Assembly (NCBI RefSeq): GCF_000373625.1
Contig: NZ_KB891987.1
Coordinates: 983,081 to 1,047,080, forward strand
DNA from: Streptomyces sp. LaPpAH-108
GTDB taxonomy: Bacteria; Actinomycetota; Actinomycetes; Streptomycetales; Streptomycetaceae
DNA length: 64,000 nucleotides
Reading direction: 5' to 3'
This document shows, piece after piece, positions 62,937 through 64,000 of this stretch (positions within the stretch are counted from its first letter, which is position 1; each line of letters begins with the position of its first letter). A program made the translations under genes and the position numbers. The notes beneath the pieces were generated by a model. It saw only the letters and a list, made by a program, of their open reading frames with translations. It was not told the DNA's origin and did no database searches.

Positions 62937-64000
62937 ATGCGAAGGTCAGCGCTGGCCGCTATCGCGGTCCTCGGGTCCGCGAGCCTGCTCGTCACAGGCT
63001 GCAGCAAGGCAGATTCCAACAAGAACGACGCCAAGTCGGCCCCGGCCAACGCCGCGACCAAGGGTGTCGTCAACGCCTCGGACAAGAAGGGCGGGACGGT
63101 CACCTACGAACTGGGCGACGTCCCGGACTCGTTCGACCCCGGCAACACGTACTACGCGTACATGTACAACCTCAGCCGTCTGTGGGCCCGCCCGCTGATG
63201 ACCTTCCAGCCCGCCGCGGGCGAGAAGGGCAACACCCTGGTCCCCGACCTCGCGGCCAGCAAGGGCGTCCCGAGCGACGGCGGCAAGACCTGGACGTACA
63301 AGCTGCGTTCGGGCCTGAAGTACCAGGACGGCACGGCGATCACGTCGAAGGACGTCAAGTACGCCGTCGAGCGCTCCAACTTCGCGCGTGACGTGCTCTC
63401 CCTCGGCCCGAACTACTTCCAGATCTTCCTGGCCGACAGCGGCAAGTACAAGGGCCCCTACAAGGACAAGAGCGACAAGGGCCTGTCCTCCATCGAGACG
63501 CCGGACGACACCACGATCGTCTTCCACCTGAAGCAGGCCTTCCAGGAGTTCGACTACCTGGTCGCCGCGCCGCAGACCGCGCCGGTGCCGAAGGCCAAGG
63601 ACAACGGCGTCGACTACGTCAAGAACATCGTCTCCTCCGGCTCCTACCAGTTCCAGAGCTACGACGACGGCAAGCAGGCCGTCCTCGTCCGCAACAAGAA
63701 CTGGGACGCCAAGACCGACCCGCTGCGCAAGCAGCTGCCGGACAAGATCGTCGTCAAGCTGAAGGTCAACCAGGACACGATCGACAAGGACGTCCTCGCG
63801 GGCAAGGCGATCGACCTCGCCGGTACCGGTGTCCAGTCCTCGACCCAGGCCCAGATCCTGTCCGACCAGGACAAGAAGGCCAACAGCGACAACACCTACG
63901 GTGGCCGCCTCGTCTACATGGCGATCAACACCAAGGTGAAGCCGTTCGACAAGCCCGAGTGCCGCAAGGCCGTCCAGTACGCGATCGACAAGGCGTCGGT
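62937..64000 (+). CDS. Oligopeptide-binding lipoprotein (SBP family 5), 3' end cut by window edge
   Basis: The first 354 residues of an extracellular solute-binding protein of family 5 (OppA/DppA type). The signal peptide ends in the lipobox LLVTGC (Cys22), followed by a lysine/asparagine-rich tether. GGTVTYELGDVPDSFDP and TWTYKLRSGLKYQDGTAITS are family signatures. It would capture peptides for the adjacent permease. The ATG is at 62937, 56 bases after the permease gene. The C-terminal third lies outside the window. Confidence 0.93.
   Translation, partial: MRRSALAAIAVLGSASLLVTGCSKADSNKNDAKSAPANAATKGVVNASDKKGGTVTYELGDVPDSFDPGNTYYAYMYNLSRLWARPLMTFQPAAGEKGNTLVPDLAASKGVPSDGGKTWTYKLRSGLKYQDGTAITSKDVKYAVERSNFARDVLSLGPNYFQIFLADSGKYKGPYKDKSDKGLSSIETPDDTTIVFHLKQAFQEFDYLVAAPQTAPVPKAKDNGVDYVKNIVSSGSYQFQSYDDGKQAVLVRNKNWDAKTDPLRKQLPDKIVVKLKVNQDTIDKDVLAGKAIDLAGTGVQSSTQAQILSDQDKKANSDNTYGGRLVYMAINTKVKPFDKPECRKAVQYAIDKAS

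Overview
The window is high-G+C Streptomyces-type chromosome: Shine-Dalgarno sites of the GGAGG type, GTG and TTG starts, very strong third-position G/C bias, paired L,D-transpeptidase lipoproteins, SseB-like proteins and a tandem glycine riboswitch on gcvT. The edges cut two genes, a secreted M4 metalloprotease on the left and an oligopeptide-binding lipoprotein on the right.

Three blocks can be seen. (1) 1-18.9 kb is housekeeping and cell-envelope material: M4 protease, a heterodimeric ABC exporter, an ABC-2 drug-type exporter with a coupled NarL-type two-component system, glycogen debranching enzyme GlgX, two tandem L,D-transpeptidases, an enoyl-CoA hydratase, an RsbW-like ATPase with an in-frame TTA (bldA) codon, a DUF6461-like/MerR divergent pair, a small EF-hand protein, an F420-dependent reductase-like protein and a GH25 muramidase. 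(2) 19.0-53.9 kb is a biosynthetic gene cluster that looks inserted: its base composition is visibly less GC-biased and a gene-tail remnant lies at its left edge. (3) 54.3-64 kb returns to core genes: sdaA, glyA, gcvH, gcvT with its riboswitch, a P-loop kinase-like protein, two SseB-like genes and the start of an opp operon. From memory, blocks 1 and 3 follow the order of one continuous stretch of the S. coelicolor chromosome; I could not check this.

The cluster has two halves. The left half, mostly on the minus strand, encodes MbtH, NRPS C-A-T, NRPS C-A-T-TE, a 2OG-Fe(II) oxygenase, an MFS exporter, a LeuA paralogue, a free-standing adenylation protein, a free-standing PCP, a DUF885 metallopeptidase and an aldo/keto reductase. 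This set predicts a short peptide, most simply a tripeptide, with a homologated, non-proteinogenic and hydroxylated residue. A divergent PhyH oxygenase, a 4-OT tautomerase, a LuxR regulator, an alpha/beta hydrolase and a SnoaL-like protein lie in the middle. The right half, on the plus strand, carries a HAD phosphatase, an EamA exporter, an acyl-AMP ligase, an SDR reductase, an ACP, an AfsA-type hotdog protein, a YciI-like protein, two proteins I cannot assign, an aldo/keto reductase and a CMD protein. It is followed by a LuxR regulator, a KS-AT-(degenerate DH)-ACP polyketide synthase and a TetR regulator. AfsA-like condensation, phosphatase and reductase together recall butenolide/gamma-butyrolactone assembly, here with a dedicated PKS and ACP.

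Whether the two halves make one peptide-polyketide hybrid or two products cannot be decided from sequence alone. I do not recognise the cluster as a known pathway.
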